The notes: generated from the letters alone by a model not told the origin. A DNA stretch of 64,000 bases from Prorocentrum cordatum (GCA_963575745.1 CAUYUJ010014183.1:209501-273500); one strand, 5' to 3'. Positions 10,800-22,413 are shown, counted from the first letter of the stretch. Made by a program: numbers and translations.

Positions 10800-11875
10800 C
10801 AAACAGGGCTCGACAGATGGCAGCCGTGGCTGCCGCCCTCACCGCTTGCAGAACTCAACGTAACCATCTTCCAGCAGCTTCCAAGTATCCCAGCTTTGTG
10901 CCACCGCAATCCACGAGGAAGCGCCAACGGGCCTGCCTGCCTTGCCGGTACAAAAACCTGCCAAAGCTGTCACACCACCGCGTGAGCGGCCGCGCCTGCG
11001 CTCTGCAACCTGTCAAGGACCAATCTAGCATCACTTTCGTCCAACGGCCGTCGTCCCGACGGGCAACGTGCCCTGCCCACCGAAACTTTCGCCTTGAAGC
11101 CTCTTCCACCCAGTTGCGAACACCGTGCTCCTGGCTGACCTTGGCCGATGTGCGTGTCGAGCGCACGATCCAGCGAACCCAGTCCTCTGAACTCTTCCCG
11201 CCCTCCGAATCAATGACAACACGCCTTTTCACACCAACGACCAATCGCAACATTTTCCTTTGCAGCCGATTGATTACGGACTCGCGCTTCGATGTCAATG
11301 TCCAAGAAGAACAACCATGGAGAAAAGTAGGCTGAACGACAAAACTAAATAGTCGCAGTCGGTACGATAAAAGATAACACGGGTCAGTCAGCTCGTCCCG
11401 GTACGTTGAAAGCTTCGCCCAAGCTTTCGCAACTCTGTTCTTCAGCTCAACGTCTTGGGTATTTGTCAAACTGAGAAGCTTTCCCAAATACATCGCTGCC
11501 GCGTCTCCAACCAGCACTTCGAAGGTGCGCGACTGTATCTGCACATTGGTTGCCGAAGCTCCCCTGCCAAAGCCGTTCCACATAATCTTTGTTTTATCCT
11601 CATGCTATCCTCATGTACCTCTAATCCAAATTCTTTGGCTTTGCACATTAGGTCGTCCAACATGTATTTTGCCTGATAAAACGAATCGGCCACCAGCATC
11701 AGGTCATCTGCAAAACGTGAATTTGTCATTCTGCGTGACATGTATGTCTTAACGCCCCACCGGTATTGCTGACAGTTGTCTTGGCGTCCGCGCATGAGCT
11801 TCTCCAGAGCGGCGTTAAACAAAACTGGGGAAATAAGATCACCTTGTCTCACACCCCGCCGTATTTCTTACACTG
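10800..11875 (-). pseudogene. 5'-truncated LINE reverse transcriptase (LINE-A)
   Basis: On the minus strand the reading starts abruptly near 11875 with the RT pattern 'RQGDLISPVLFNAALEKL' (about 11795-11850). Next comes the catalytic box 'FADDLMLVAD' at about 11690-11714. The frame shifts near 11500-11580, and the second frame (11583 down to 10855) contains the thumb/C-terminal region, including 'RRKFRWAGHVARRDDGRW', a signature of non-LTR retrotransposon tails. The fingers and endonuclease are missing, so the copy is 5'-truncated, as is usual for LINEs. The frameshift makes it non-functional. It lies tail-outward from LINE-B, with a 52-bp minisatellite between them. Confidence 0.8.
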
Positions 11876-12139
11876 GGTGGGAAGAAACTGCAAGGCAAGC
11901 GAACCATTTTTCCGACCGCGTTCATCTTGCACACAAGGTAACCGCATGCAATCGATAATACAACTTCCCCCTTTTTCCCTCTGAGAATTGATAATCCGGG
12001 GCCAAGACAGTGGTCGGGGGAGATAGGCGGCGAGGCCGAACTTCAGTATCACCAGGGTACGGATCGACATTGCTACCTTCTTATGTTGAGTAACAACAAC
12101 ATCACGAACGTGTAGCAGATCCATCGAATTCTCGCATTT
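11876..12139. other. Spacer between opposed LINE fragments
   Basis: Lower-GC sequence with no recognised feature. It holds the truncation point of LINE-A and leads into the 52-bp minisatellite. Confidence 0.4.
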
Positions 12140-12452
12140 CAGCTTTCCCGAGTCACGACAGCGTGGCAGGGCCACGGGGATCCTCGCCACTTCAGCTTTC
12201 CTAAGCCACGAACGCGTAGCAAGGCTATGGGATTCTCACGATCCCAGCTAGCCAAAGTCACGAAGCTGAGGCAGGGCTAGAGATTCTCACCACCTCAGCC
12301 CTTCCAAGTCAAGAGCGTGTGGCAGCGCACTTGGGTTCTCACCATCTTAGCTTTCCCAAGCCACGAAGATGTGGCAGGGCCATGGGGTTCTCACCGTTCC
12401 AGCTTTGCCAAGTCACGAACGTGCGGCACGGCCATGGGATTTTCGCCATTCC
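12140..12452. repeat. 52-bp minisatellite, six copies
   Basis: Units starting with CAGCTTTCC or a close variant occur at 12140, 12193, 12245, 12296, 12348 and 12400, giving a period of 51-53 bp. The unit contains CAAGTCACGAA, GTGGCAGGGC and GGGATTCTCACCA. Copies are diverged from each other. The array ends where endonuclease-like coding of LINE-B begins, so it may be the 5' region of that element. Confidence 0.85.
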
Positions 12453-12464
12453 ATGGCCGCCGCA

Positions 12465-12843
12465 TTTTCAGCATTTACGCCCCACACAACGGCAAACCAC
12501 ACGAGGCCAGAAGAGAATTCCACCAGCCCTTATCCGAGACATCTCTGGACGTGGAGGGCCACTACTTCTTGGGGATTTCAATGCCAGGCTGCACAGGCAG
12601 TTCCCGTGCGATTTACCACACATTGGGCCGTGTGTTTTCGGCTGCCCGTCTGCGCAGCATCATCCGAATTCTAATCGCAGTCTGCTGCTAGAGCTGTGTG
12701 GGACACACGGGCTACTGGTCAGCAGTGCGTTCTTCGACCACTCGCCAGGGGCGCAAATGACGTGCTACAAGCGTCGGTTCGAAGCCTTCCGATCCACCTC
12801 GTCCAGAACATTTTGGCCAAATCGATGTTCAACTTTGCCCTGA
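12465..12843 (+). pseudogene. LINE-B endonuclease domain (partial)
   Basis: One frame gives 'IYAPHNGKPHEARREF' (about 12473-12520). After a frameshift near 12555 another frame gives 'LLLGDFNAR' (about 12562-12590). These are the YAPHN and GDFN blocks of APE-type LINE endonucleases, in which the GDFN aspartate and asparagine are catalytic. A following 'LLELCGTHGLLVSS' segment also fits the family. The N-terminal part of the endonuclease is absent. Confidence 0.75.
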
Positions 12844-12925
12844 GGACCGGCAGCAGTCTGTCAACGATGTTCGCAGTCGTGAGGATGCGGCCCTTGCGTC
12901 GCACCATGTCCTGCCCCTCTGCTGC

Positions 12926-15060
12926 GTGCGCCTGGGCGTTGAGAAAACCACCCGGGAGCGCAAGGAGAAACCCGACTTACAGGCGCTGTCTTGCAGCAAA
13001 CTGGCGGACGATGTCAACGCCGCATTCTCGGGCAAACTGGCAGATTTAGATTCTGACTGGTGTACTTTGAATGAGTTGAACAAAGCGATGGTAGTTGCCT
13101 TCGAATATGCTGCGGGGGAATGCCTGCTTACAGTTCTGGCAACTCGCCATCGACCATGGATGAGCAGTGCGACCCTGCAGCTGATCACGCGCAGAGGGGA
13201 AGCAAGGAGGGATGGGGACTTTGACAGAGAAAAACGACTTCACGGCATGATCAAAGCGTCGCTCACAGCAGACAGAGAGAAGAGGCTTGACGATCTCCTC
13301 GTCTCCGGGGATTGGTCCGAAATTCGGAAACTGCGGAAAGGTTTGGTGGCGCGGCAGGGCCGCATGAAGGACTCGAGCGGAAGACTGGTGGACAGCGATC
13401 AGAAGGTAGACGCGCTCGCTGATAATTTGTTCCAGCTTTCAATGGGCTGTGAGACTCGTGGCCAATGTCGAACACGATTCCCCTATAGGAGCAGTTCTCC
13501 CAGTCCCAGAAGGCCCCATTCTCCCAGAAGAGGTTCGCAATGCTGCGCGAAAGCTGAGGAGGAACAGGTCTTCTGGAGGCGATGGCGTCCCGGGGGAGTT
13601 CTGTAAGGCTATCTGCACGCCAGGTACTGCGGCTCTCAAGTCGGCTACACTAATATGCAACGCGTGCTGGACTGATAAGACCGTGCCGGATACGTTGCAA
13701 GAAACAGTCGTCATCGCGCTGTTTAAGAAAGGCGATGCGGCCGAGAGCACCAGCTATCGGTCAATCGCATTGCTGCCAATTGGATGCAAATTGTACGCGT
13801 TGGCTCTCCTTGGCCGCTTGAAGGACGCAGGTGCCGAAGGCAAAATCTGGGACGCGAAGTTCGGATTCCGATCGGGACACGGGCACCACGGATGCGCTGT
13901 TCGCTGCTCGCAGGTTGATCGAAGACACCCGGAGTTCTCGATCTGGCAAACTGGCCCTGCTGGCGCTGGACTGGGCCAAGGCTTTGACAGCGTCTCGCCA
14001 ACCGCCCTGGTGCAGGCGATCGTCCGCTTCGGCATCCCTGGGCACTTCGCCGAGGCAGTTCGAGCCATCTACACGGATAGGTCTTTTCGAGTGAGGGAGG
14101 TGGGCCAGACGTCTGAGCCATGGCCGCAAGCCGCTGGTGCCTCCCAAGGCTACCCTTTATATTTATCGCCGCTCCTGTTCTCAATCGTCATGACGGCCCT
14201 CATGCACGATGCGAGCCGAGTTTTCCGAACACACGGCCTAACGCAAGATGCCAGGATACCCGTTAGCGAACTCATCTACGCCGACGACACCCTTGTCGTT
14301 GGAGCCAGCGACGATTCTGTTTCCAAACTGATGGATGCGATCCACTTCGCAGGGTCTAGCTATGGGCTCGCCTTCAATCGGAACAAACTTGCAGCAAAAC
14401 CAACTGTTGCGAGACTGCTTTGACGAAGCCAAACGGCGCCCCCATCCCAAGCAAGGACAGCATGGTCTCTTAGCAGGACTCTTCTGCTCCACGGGTCAGA
14501 GTGGACCTGAAATCAGCCGTCGGCTGGGCATGGCCAGCGCTGGCTTTGAGACGTTGTGTAAATTGTGGAAGCACGCGAGGCTGCCCCTCGACAAACATCC
14601 AACAGTTTTTGACGCGCGTATAATATCTAAGGTGTTATTTTGTTTACACACTGTTTGATTTAACGGAGCAGCGCAGCAATATCGATGCTTTTGCAGGTGC
14701 GTTGCCTGCGCCGGATTTCGGGCATCAAACAATCGGACATAAACCGCAATAGTAGTGAAACTGTTATACAGCGATGTTGCGCTCAGAAGCTGAGCGACAT
14801 ACTGGCTCGCAGGCAGCTGCAACTCTGGGGATTGCCCTGATGCCAGGGAACCGCCCCGTGCGCAGGTGCATTTTCCAGCCAGGTACTTTCCAACTCGTGC
14901 AGGCTGGGATTCGCTGGAGGGGTCGGCCCCGCAACGCGTGGAAGTTTCAGGTGTGCGGCCTTGCTTGGCAGACTACTGGCGGCGAGGAAATCTTGGCACG
15001 CCTTGTGAAATCAAGAGGCAAACGTTTAACTTTGATGCGCGAACTTTATGATTCTGGTTC
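12926..15060 (+). pseudogene. LINE-B reverse transcriptase and C-terminus, frameshifted
   Basis: This continues LINE-B after the endonuclease. 12926-13440 is a helical linker. 13449-14423 carries the RT: 'GGDGVPGEF', 'SYRSIALLPIGCK', 'ALDWAKA' (in a neighbouring frame at about 13960), 'GASQGYPL' and the catalytic 'ELIYADDTLVVG' (about 14265-14302). Frame changes near 13875, 13985 and after 14400, and an apparent two-residue insertion inside the 'QGYPL..SPLLFSIVM' block, show decay. 14774-15060 carries the tail: 'CIFQPGTFQ', 'RWRGRPRNAW' and a final Asp/Ser end. The order endonuclease-RT-tail is that of a non-LTR retrotransposon. Confidence 0.85.
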
Positions 15061-16012
15061 TATTGATGATTTTAGTAGTTGCGCATACTCGCCTCCCGCA
15101 GCCTACCCTCCAGGTGGTGTCGTCGCTCCCACTTCCGCCGTCCTGCGTTGCTCTGCTTGCTCTCCCTGCTGCTCGTCCCTCGGGCTGTCGCCCGGGCTAC
15201 GCCCCCCTCCCACTCCCCCCTGTCGTCCCCTGCCGCCTGCCCTCCTCCTCCCCCTGGCTCCGGGCTCGTCCTGGACCCTGGGGGTCGTTCCCTCCTCTGC
15301 CTCCCTGCTGCGGTTGCTCTCCCGGGTCGTCCACCTGCGGGCAATTTCGGCGAGTGGGGTATGCATGATGAAGTCTGTAGCCTTCCCTGTGCATGTAGCC
15401 GGCGACGCCGGAGGCTTCGCATCGCCGGTCGGTGTTGTTTCACACCCTTTTACAAATACACCTCTGACGTGCACGGCTTCTCTCTCTCTCTCTCTCTCAT
15501 GGCCATCGGATTTCCATATCCGTACATCCGTGCATGCGAGCTGCCAGGAAAATGTTCCTCACCCCCCGGAAACCCGATCTTGACTATCCCTGGGGGTTCA
15601 TTATCAGGGGTGCGTGGTTAGACGGATTCCTCCCGACGACGAAGGCGGCGAGCACATTGCGCCTAATCAGGTTGATCGTGATGGTTCTCTCCTTCTGCTC
15701 GCACCCTGGCACAAAGTCGGGGAGTCTCGTCCCAGCACCAGGTGAGCAGGGGTGTTGGCACGGCCCAGCTGCGTGCAGAAGACGTGTAGGGATGAAGGGG
15801 AGGCGCAGCCTCCCCTCCTTCTGTTCTCGCCACCCGCCCACCCCGCAATTTGATGAACGCCTTTTCCAACCTTCCTCCTTTCAAAGGTGACCGGGGGGGT
15901 CTGAGCTGGATTGGCCCCGAGACAATATGTCAAGATGGGGGGATAAAGGCAAATGCGCTCAAAATCGGTATCCGGCCCCCCCAAGGGGTCCATACGGTGA
16001 AGCGTTTTGCCC
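15061..16012. other. No gene seen
   Basis: GC-rich sequence with a (CT)n microsatellite at about 15479-15498 and proline/arginine shadow ORFs. The 3' end of LINE-B should lie near the start of this stretch, but I cannot define a tail. Confidence 0.4.
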
Positions 16013-16160
16013 CAGATCCCGTTTTGACGGTCCTGGGGCCTGGAAACAGCCCTTGGAGGCCGAAAACGGCAACATACATTCCCGACCCCCCTTCTTGCTG
16101 GCCAGAACCAATGCTGAGCCAGCTCAGGCCCCCACCTGGCTCCGGCCTCCTGTGTTGCCC
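15930..16160. repeat. Dispersed repeat, copy 1 (related copy at 18236-18480)
   Basis: This stretch and 18236-18480 share a string of blocks in the same order: a G-run, ATCGGT, a GGGGTCCAT block, CGTTTTGAC or CGTTTTTGACA, CTTTCTTGCTGG or CTTCTTGCTGG, and GCTGAGCCAACTCAG or GCTGAGCCAGCTCAG. Translated in the minus direction both give 'ELAQHW' followed by tryptophan/threonine text, but neither keeps a convincing gene. Best explained as two old copies of one non-coding repeat. Confidence 0.6.
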
Positions 16161-17508
16161 TTCTCCTTCTATTCCCCCCATCCACACCAGCGGAAGGAGG
16201 AAAGGGACGGATAAGTATGACGACGAATGCAGCGAGGGCAACCAGGCGGAGGCGGGAAATGTGGACTTGTACGTGTTAAAACCCCCTCCCTCCCCCGCCG
16301 AGCGGTACCGTGTCCAGGGAGAGTTAGGCGAGGAGTGCAAGCAGCACGAGGCGCTCATCTGCATGCTGATGGCAACGTGAGCGGCCATGAGCGAATCAAC
16401 TCGCAAGACCTGTTCGGACTGAGACTCATCTGGAAGCTGTAACCCTCCCGCCAATTCTGCCCCCCGATCGGCAAAAACGGCCCGCCAATGCAAACCGAAG
16501 ACTCATCAACGATGTTGGAATACACCTTCCTCCAAACATCCTCTTCGTAGGCCCCTACAAGATTTCATTTCCACCGAGGAAATGCCCCGTTGGAGGACTA
16601 CTGTGAAAAAAGAATGAAGCGTGCCAAAACGCTACTCTCAAGACTTCAACGCCACGAGTCAATCTTACGATTGCGTCTTGACGATCCTGAATCGTGTCAG
16701 AATACCTTTCCTCGGCTCAACACCGCGACTCAACGTAACTGTTGCGCCCTTACAATCCCGAATCGCTCCAAAACCCAATTCCTGGGACGTTAACCATGAG
16801 AACCAATGAACCTCGTGCAAATGTTTAAAGCGAGTGTGCGCGGCGCTGAAGCGAGAACCACACATTGGAAGCGGCCCGCCCTCCATTTGTTAAGCTCTTG
16901 CCAACTTTTCACTCGTAAGGAAATCTCAGGCGAAACGCCCGGCCTTTTCTTCCGACTGGCCTCGGGGTACGAGAGGGCGGAATTATTTTTAAGGAACACG
17001 GGAATGACAAGACCGAGGACGAGAAGAAGATGGAGCAGGAGGGATGATGAGCGGGAAGAGGAGGACGACAACAAACCCCAACCACTATTCAGCTCCCTGA
17101 TATCGGCCGCCACAGCCGAAGAGCCAGGGCGGGCCCGAGCCCGCAGACTTGACCTACGCACTGCCGACAAATGCCTCTGCAACTGGGCGCGAAAGTGGGC
17201 GCTAACCAGGGGTCCTGCCTCTGAGGTGCCCGTGGCGGGGTGCAGTGGGGACGCGGCCGCAAGAAACCCTCGCAAGGAACCCAGCCTTGAAAACCCGCGA
17301 GCGGGATGCACACGCAGGGGAACTCAGAGGACCCTGAACGCATCAGCTTCCTCAACGGCCGCGCAAAGCCACCGCGCAGCGCGCGAAGCGAAGAATCCCA
17401 GGGTACCCTCACGAAAAGCAGATAGTTTCTTGATTTGGCATGGGGGGAACGGGTCCTGTGAGAAACGGGTCCTGGACACTGGGGCCTTTCCCCAGGACGA
17501 GTTTCTAA
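16161..17508. other. No gene seen
   Basis: Moderate-GC sequence without a recognisable protein. Open frames (such as the antisense one at 16790-17311) lack domain features. Confidence 0.35.
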
Positions 17509-17560
17509 TCCTGAATCGTTTTCTGGCAGTCCCGGGGCCCGTGGAGGGCCCCGAAAACCC
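17509..17560 (+). repeat. Copy of the 'CCTGAATCGTTTT...GGGGCCC' dispersed repeat
   Basis: About 50 bp with ATCCTGAATCGTTTT, a GGCAGTCCCGGGGCCCGT-like block and GAGGGCCCCGAAAA. Similar strings occur at 16013-16070 and 53780-53835 on the plus strand and at 62049-62106 in inverted orientation. Confidence 0.6.
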
Positions 17561-18012
17561 AAACACATACCTCAGGATCCGTTTCCCTCAGGACCCGCTT
17601 CCCCCATGGCAAATCGTTTCTTCATGCGCGTCAAAACTGCATCCCCTCCTTTTTAAGATGAACCCTTGATGGGGCGCCTCGGCGGGCAGAGGCGGGGACG
17701 TGCGAGAGGGGTCCCGCAGAACGCCCTTTTTTTCCAAGGCGTCGAGCAGCTGGGCGGCCTGGACAGAAGGCCCCCGCTGCCAAATGAGCATCGTTTTTAG
17801 CCTACCACTATCCCCCTGGGTGTGGCCTGGGCCTCACTGGCCGATTTAATTACCCTTGGATGGGGAAATAAGCCATTGCTTTCGGGTTTCGAGGAGGGTC
17901 GCCCCAACTGGGGTGCTGAAGTGGTGGGGGTTGGCGCGCGACCTGCTCTTATGGCCAAGCGTGCTGCGCACGCCGAGACGGGGGGGGGGGCATTGGTCGG
18001 CGGCGCGCAGAA

Positions 18013-18150
18013 ATGGGTAGGGGAAGGGGGGAAGGCTTCTTAGAAGGAGGCTGTTTCTTAGAAGGCGCTGGCCGTATATGTAAAGGTGAGGCCCGCACCT
18101 GCTAAGAAGCAGGGGTGTTTCCAAGAAGCCTTCCCCCCTCCCCCTCCCCC
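18013..18150. mobile_element. Foldback (MITE-like) element, family F3 copy 2
   Basis: Its left arm (GGTAGGGGAAGGGGGGAA, then GGCTTCTTAGAAGGAGGCTG) pairs with an inverted right arm ending in AAGCCTTCCCCCCTCCCCC. The sequence parallels the element at 10042-10185, including the central CTGGCC/GGCCCG block. The flanks of both copies contain GGCGCGCA on the left and a (C/G)GGCGACGAGG or GGCGGCGAGG block on the right, so the repeated unit may extend beyond the arms. Confidence 0.65.
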
Positions 18151-18235
18151 CGTCTGCTTGTGGCCGAGCGACGGACTTTTGGAGGCGGCGAGGTAGTCTG
18201 AAGTGGTTGGAACCGCAAGAAATCGGTCAGAGAGG

Positions 18236-18480
18236 GGGGGATGAGGAGGTTACATAAATTCAGATTCGGTCCCTGGGCCCCGCCGGGGGTCCATCTGGTG
18301 CAATGTTTCACGTTGCTTCCGTTTTTGACACACGAGGGGCCCAAACACGGCCATGGAAACACCAAGCGGCAAAAAACGTTCCCGAACCCAGAACCTCGAA
18401 CCTGCCCGCCCGCCTTTCTTGCTGGATGGACCCAGTGCTGAGCCAACTCAGCCCCCCAGCTGGCTCCAAGGGGGGCGAAC
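18236..18480. repeat. Dispersed repeat, copy 2 (related copy at 15930-16160)
   Basis: See the entry at 15930-16160 for the shared blocks. This copy has GCTGAGCCAACTCAG and CCAGCTGGCTCC at its right end. Confidence 0.6.
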
Positions 18481-20700
18481 CTCGACGGGCCCAGCTGCGG
18501 GATCACTGGGCTCGGCAGCACGTTCAGGCGGCCCCGGTGGCCGAACCGCGCGCAACTCACTCACGTTGGCGCCAGTGGAGGCGCTCCCGCAGGCCCCGCT
18601 GGAGCGGCTCGCGCTGGGCGCATCGATGTGCCCAGCGACCTCGAGGAAAGCCGCGGCTGCTGTCCTGGCCGAGTAGTGTTTCGTAGGACGAGAAAAATCG
18701 ATTGACACAACGTGCTATTGATGCGTTCCAGGGGTTCCGGGATTTCTAACAGCTTTTGCGCGGGGTGCACTTCGCGCCGAGCATTGTCTACTCTGCCTGG
18801 CGCCGCTGGTCGGTCACCCTTTCGCAATCGAGTGGTCGCCCGTAGGGGGCTATTTGGCACTTGTAAGCCCCCCTTTTCGTTGGCGAGCGCTGGGGGGACG
18901 GTGGCGCGCCGTCCTGTCGCCCGCCGCCGCGCACTGCGCGCCTCGGCGGATATCCACAGACCTCGTAAGGCAAATCACGCGCGACTCAAGAACATTCTTC
19001 GGGGGTAGATCTGAAAAACCAGGGAACGTTTGTGAACATGTCTGGCCTACTTTTCGAAAAATCCCAGAATCGATTCTGACAGTTCCGGATTTCTGAATCC
19101 TTCAAATGTCTTGCGCGGCGGGCGCATTCCCTCCCAGAAAAGGTGTGTGTGTGTGTGTGTGTCTGTGTGTGTTTGTTGATAATATCTGGATTCATGTTTG
19201 AAGATTTTCGGCTTGCGCCAAACAACCGGAAGCGTTTTCGAAACGTTCTACAATCCGGACAAAAAAAACCAGGCGGTCCGACGGGCGCGGCTGGCTGATT
19301 CACGCACCGCGCCGCGTGCGATTGGGCGCAGCGCGCGCCGCGCCCTGCGCCCGCGAACAACACTCGAAGGGGTTACCTCGAAAATCGCGCCACGGCAGCT
19401 GCGACTCACGGACTCTCCAAGAGCAAAACATAATGCAGCTTGGAATCTCCGAGGGCGCTCCGATGCACGAAAAACGCACCGCGCACATCACGCAAAGAAC
19501 CTGCGCGACGGAATGCGCTCGACCATTCGTCCCTGGAGCCCGCGCGGAAGAACGGGAAACCCTGAAAATCTTGAAACCTATCCATATCAATACTTCATGC
19601 TCCTCTGATTTCGAGGCCCTCGAAGAACTGCTCTGCCCGCGGAGTCGCAGCGGCCCTTGATGGCAGCGCCCTGGCGTTCCGGCCCATCCAGGCGAGGAGC
19701 ATCACATTCAACTGCTCCTGGCAAGTCATGGATACGAAGACTGCAGCTAGCTGCTGCTTGGGCGACCCCGGCCGCCACCCCACTGGCTGCCGCTCTCGTA
19801 AATCGTCAAAGGGGGTAGTTCGAGCAAGACTGGCAGTGGTCAGGAAGAATGCCAGATCTCGCTCCTCTCGGGCATGCGAAACCTTCGCCCGCCCTTCCCA
19901 CCACACCTCACAGGAACGGTATGACGAACCTGGAGGAATGCGCGTCTTTCTGGCGTCGTCTTTTCCCAGGGCCGGAATCGGACTGCTTGATATCTGGATG
20001 AGTCTTCCTCCCGCCGCAGTCGCGCCGCACTAAACCTGTCGTGTGGGAGCGGCAGCCAGTGCGGCGCGCGACCAAACAGAAAACAATCGCTTGCTTGCAG
20101 AAGATCGCCATCTTCTGGGCTCGCAAATCTCGGTGCGATGCCTTCCATTCCCGCGCTCTGCGCAGCGCCCGTCAGCGGCCATCGGCGTTCGGACTGGGAG
20201 ACATCCTGGAAGAGCGTCGTCGCATCTGCATCGGCCGCGGAAACGCCCTCGAAGATCTTGGACGCTGGCTTCCCACTGGCTCGGTCCACCAGGAAGCGGC
20301 CGCCGCGGTGTCGTTTCTCGAGATGTCAGTGGCGTCGCATTGGTAAATTCTCTCGAGCGCCCTGTGATCTACTGAGGTGGAAACATTCTGCATGCCGCGC
20401 CAAATATCGCCGCTCGACCGTCGCGCCCGCTATACTCTCCAGTTGGAGAGCAGCCGCGGCCTGTGTCGCTCCCGCATGAGAGCGGCGGGGTCCGCCGGCC
20501 CCCTTGTGGGGCCACCAGGCTGTAGGCGCGGGTTCGCAGTTTCCTGTACCAGTTGTAGCTTGTAGTTTCCAGTGTTACAGTTCTGCTTCTTGCTGGTTAC
20601 TGTAACTAGTTGATTGACCGCGCGAGGGGGGGGGAGGCCCAAACAAGATTTTTAGCGTCTCCTGGGCGCGTTGTCTGAATTGCTGGGGGGGCTCGAAATC
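18481..20700. other. No gene recognised; (GT)n at 19143-19172
   Basis: Mostly GC-rich with a TG microsatellite. Minus-strand frames at 19595-19906 and 19840-20289 look slightly more protein-like than their surroundings, but I could not relate them to a family and they are in different frames. They may be remnants of a retroelement. Confidence 0.35.
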
Positions 20701-20702
20701 AA

Positions 20703-21496
20703 CACCCCTCACGCAGATCCGCGGGGTCAGGGTCCAAAAACACATGGGATTTGCCACATTTCTGAAATTCGGTGCCACCCCTCACGCAGATCCGCGGGGT
20801 CAGGGTCCAAAAACACATGGGATTTGCCACATTTCTGAAATTCGGTGCCACCCCTCACGCAGATCCGCGGGGTCAGGGTCCAAAAACACAAGGGATTTGC
20901 CACATTTCTGAAATTCGGTGCCACCCCTCACGCAGATCCGCGGGGTCAGGGTCCAAAAACACATGGGATTTGCCACATTTCTGAAATTCGGTGCCACCCC
21001 TCACGCAGATCCGCGGGGGGTCAGGGATTTGTTTCTGAAATTCGGTGCCACCCCTCACGCAGATCCGCGGGGTCAGGGTCCAAAAACACATGGGATTTGC
21101 CACATTTCTGAAATTCGGTGCCACCCCTCACGCAGATCCGCGGGGTCAGGGTCCAAAAACACAAGGGATTTGCCACATTTCTGAAATTCGGTGCCACCCC
21201 TCACGCAGATCCGCGGGGTCAGGGTCCAAAAACACAGGGATTTGCCACATTTCTGAAATTCGGTGCCACCCCTCACGCAGATCCGCGGGGTCAGGGTCCA
21301 AAAACACAGGGGATTTGCCACATTTCTGAAATTCGGTGCCACCCCTCACGCAGATCCGCGGGGTCAGGGTCCAAAAACACAGGGGATTTGCCACATTTCT
21401 GAAATTCGGTGCCACCCCTCACGCAGATCCGCGGGGTCAGGGTCCAAAAACACAGGGGATTTGGCACATTTCTGAAATTCGGTGCCACCCTTCACG
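20703..21496. repeat. 73-bp tandem array, about 11 copies
   Basis: The unit contains CACCCCTCACGCAGATCC, GCGGGGTCAGGGTCC, AAAAACACATGGGATTTGCC and ACATTTCTGAAATTCGGTGC. Copies are nearly identical (CACATGG/CACAAGG/CACAGGG variants). One copy near 21000-21050 is shortened by internal deletion. Because 73 is not a multiple of three, successive copies rotate the reading frame. Several frames stay open on both strands, giving repetitive ORFs that I do not regard as genes. Confidence 0.95.
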
Positions 21497-21503
21497 CACA
21501 TCC

Positions 21504-21620
21504 ATCGCAAGGCGTGGTAACCCAAACTGCGAGAACTCCCTCGGCCCTTTAATCGCAAGGTGTGGTAACCAAGCCCGTAAACCATACACGTCTTACCAAT
21601 CGCCAGGTGTGGTAACCCCT
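21504..21620. repeat. Three spaced copies of ATCGCAAGGTGTGGTAACC
   Basis: Copies start at 21504, 21552 and 21599, a spacing of 48 and 47 bp, with unrelated sequence between them. They directly follow the 73-bp array. Confidence 0.8.
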
Positions 21621-21985
21621 CTTGTGATCAGTTGGTTTTGCTGATTGCGAATCGGCTTCGCATGAAGTTTCGATACTGCTTCACGACAGCGCCAAGGCCT
21701 CATGACTTAGCTCTTCCATGGCCCATTCTCCGAGAGAGGGGGCCGGCGGCAGGGGGCGAAGCCCTTACGGATAAGTACATAATTGACCGTGGTCGCCGCT
21801 TGGGCACTCACGCTGCAACGGAGGGCCTGTTTTTGAACCGCAGTCTGCCCAAAGGCAGCGCCCGCGCCGCAATCGCATCCCGACCATCCGCGGCTTCCCG
21901 CTGACCTTGGGTGCCTGGCGCGTACACGAGGCGTTCTGGGCTGACACTGGGCGCCACTGCTGTCGGACGCGCGCAAGCACCTCCC

Positions 21986-22193
21986 ATACGGGAGGCCTCC
22001 CAGATGGGGTCGGAGTAGATGGGGGCGGAGTTTCTCGCCGCATCGACAATGCATCACCGATGCATCGGCGATGCATCGGCGTCGTCGGCGTTGAGAAACT
22101 CGGGTTAACATTGAGCCGCATCGCCGATGCATCGGCGACGCGGCACGATCCTCTGACCCCATCGATTCGGACCCCATCTGGGAAGCCTGAAAT
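21986..22193. mobile_element. Foldback element F1 copy 1 with possible 8-bp TSD
   Basis: The left arm begins GGCCTCCCAGATGGGGTC and continues GGAGTAGATGGGG; the right arm is its inverted copy, ending GACCCCATCTGGGAAGCC. The interior has several GATGCATCGGCG units and their complements. CACCTCCC occurs just outside both ends (21978-21985 and 22194-22201), as an 8-bp target duplication would. Eight-base duplications are typical of hAT-type elements, so a non-autonomous hAT-like origin is possible. No transposase is present. Confidence 0.65.
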
Positions 22194-22413
22194 CACCTCC
22201 CGATCTCCCGTGCCCTGCTGGTGCCCTGCTAGTGGCGGGGCACCGAAACCAACCGCGGGCGAGGTCCTGGGGGCGCAGGCCGTCTCTGGAAGGGCGCGGA
22301 GAAGACCTCCGCGGGAGCCGGCCGTAGCAGCGCTGCCCTGCGGCTGCTGGCGGTGCGCAGGCCCCGTGCACATCTGCCGCAGTCCGGCGAAGTCTTATCC
22401 TGGAGGGCATAGA

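Noticed and set aside
20772-21488. Family of repetitive ORFs on both strands
   Set aside because: They are frame-rotated readings of the 73-bp tandem array without independent support.
21504-21620. CRISPR-like array
   Set aside because: Only three imperfect repeats in eukaryotic nuclear DNA, with no cas genes.
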